From Azorinus chamasolen (lineage: Eukaryota; Mollusca; Bivalvia; Cardiida; Solecurtidae): a stretch of 64,000 nt of DNA. Shown here piece by piece: positions 62,830-64,000 of the stretch. Under the pieces are notes generated by a model, which worked only from the letters and a program-made list of their open reading frames with translations, had not been told where the DNA came from and searched no databases. The DNA lies in contig OY755246.1 of NCBI GenBank assembly GCA_963576725.1, positions 71,416,371-71,480,370 on the forward strand, written 5' to 3'. Within the stretch, counting starts at the first letter, position 1, and each line of letters starts with the position of its first letter. Made by a program: the position numbers and the translations under genes.

Positions 62830-64000
62830 CAGTCAACAGAAGTTATTTATAGTTTGGTTAAAACAGACAAAACTTTCTTCAATCTTCTGGCATTAGTTCC
62901 CATTAGCAGTCCAGCATAATGATATGCAAGGAAAAGAAAAGGGATTGGGTTTTCTATATTATGTTGTAATTTTGTATACATCTGAGGCAAAGAAATTCAG
63001 TATTCTGCCATTTTAATTAGGTTTTGATACTTGTTAATCATTCAATAATTGAGTACTTGACCATATTTAATAGCATATTACACAAATATGCTGCTTATTT
63101 ACAAGTTTGTGAGACACTAAGTTAATTGGAGATTTAAACCAATGGACCAGCAGTTACTGTAGGCATAAGTTAATTTGTGCATAACACATATTAAGGACAT
63201 TGTTGCCGTTCAACTGTCTGTTCCCTTGTGGTTGTCAAAGACTAGGATTTATCCGTGGAAGAAAGACAATACTTGACTTGAATTAACCTTGTTGATGCCA
63301 TTTACTCTGAAACATGAATCTAAGCCAGAACATGGGTGTATTATTCTTTCATTTGAAGTCTGGTCAGAATCTAAACCACTGGACACAAAATTTGAGGTTA
63401 ATACATGCATGAAGCACAAAAAAGTATAATTAAATAATTTGGTATGTAAGAAAACTAAAGTTTTTGCAGATAACAAGCTCACTGCTTCTAATGCAAACAA
63501 ATGTATCTGCAATGATAATTACTGCACATATTTCCCCCTGTGAGTCCACGATAGCCTCTGTTTGACTAAAAGCTGGGATTGTGTATTCTCTGAGCAACAA
63601 TTAAAATCTTTTTATTTAATTTATTTGCAATTTGGAGCGACACAGAAGTGTGACTCAGCCAGATAGTAACCCTTACTCTGCTAAGTGCAACAAATGTCAA
63701 GAGATAATATGCAAACAATTAAACACTGCTGTCTCATCAGGATCCAGCCTAACTGACACTCAGTCAATACTTTCTATAAAGCTTGAATGATTCAAGGCAA
63801 GCAAAGTTACTTCAGATAAGACTTTCAGCAGACCGTATTTTTTAAAGCAGGGTAGGGGTTAACCCTTTGAAGATCGGAGTTCTTCAGTAAAATCTGCTTG
63901 CAGCTGGCAAGCTTTCCATTTGGAACTTCTTAAAAATCGGGCTGTGAAACAATCCAATGTATTCACAAATTATACTAGCATAAGAATTCTACTACCACAG
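62830..64000. other. Mostly unassigned; PalC and PalB traces near the end
   Basis: GTCTCATCAGGATCCAGCC near 63731 is PalC-like, and GTTAACCCTTTGAAGATCGG near 63858 looks like a PalB start cut by the window. The 63249-63512 minus frame has no recognised domain. Confidence 0.45.

Noticed and set aside
1..64000. A transposase for the Pal or TcJ elements
   Set aside because: I found no frame of suitable length or motif; all copies here are non-autonomous, so the enzyme must be encoded elsewhere.

Overview
This window reads as non-coding DNA from a eukaryotic nuclear genome, most probably a bivalve mollusc. The lineage call rests on interspersed elements I recognise as bivalve-type (short elements starting near AACAAGAGGGCC and ending in a hairpin plus AGCTAAAAA, and hairpin-bearing elements flanked by TTAA). 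It is inference from memory and was not tested by a search. I found no protein-coding gene, no stand-alone RNA gene and no credible exon. The long open frames are by-products of tandem arrays whose unit is a multiple of 3 (9, 18, 27, 30, 36 or 42 bp) and are open on both strands.

Two kinds of DNA dominate. (1) Short non-autonomous mobile elements, named here by family. PalA is the most abundant, with about 45-50 full or partial copies of roughly 185-245 bp: ends TTAA-CCCTTTCCC...GGGAAAGGG-TTAA, a CAGAAACTGTAGAATCAG segment, and a ~60-bp hairpin reading GACCCTGATCAGA..AGCTCC/GGAGCT..TCTGATCTGGGTC. PalB, PalC, PalD and PalK have other termini but the same plan: TTAA flanks with a central long palindrome. 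PalM has a related hairpin but unresolved ends. TcJ has CAGTAAAACC termini and a TA flank, like Tc1/mariner. IntE, IntF, IntG and IntH are 0.7-1.3 kb elements with internal tandem units of about 145-169 bp. There is one tRNA-derived SINE. PalA is called + when CAGAAACTGTAGAATCAG reads along the given strand. (2) About 40 tandem arrays with units of 17-80 bp. With the internal units of the Int elements they cover about 19 kb, roughly 30% of the window by my own interval sums.

The two classes are linked. Many arrays sit inside a Pal element, and their unit is recognisably part of that element: a hairpin arm, the hairpin loop region, or a subterminal segment. Examples are the 27-bp array at 4695-6147 in a PalC copy, the ~35-bp array at 32433-33453 in a PalA hairpin, the 42-bp array at 54884-55299 in PalC, the 80-bp array at 56464-56783 in PalM and the 46-bp array at 30303-31496 on a PalM arm. 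PalA copies inserted into a tandem array (40824-41065) and into another PalA (45045-45273) show TTAA on both sides, which supports a piggyBac-type origin.

Layout: 1-4.5 kb mixed arrays and fragments; 4.6-10.2 kb large PalC/PalA arrays plus nested PalD; 10.2-19.2 kb dense Pal elements with IntE and IntF; 20.1-21.9 kb a uniform 40-bp satellite; 22-28.4 kb IntH and arrays; 28.9-30.2 kb quiet DNA; 30.3-35.4 kb three large arrays; 36-47 kb the densest PalA cluster; 47.4-50 kb arrays; 51.2-52.6 kb a complete IntG; 54.5-58.5 kb arrays; 59.9-60.9 kb SINE in PalA; 61.6-62.8 kb a 17-bp array; then quiet DNA to the end.
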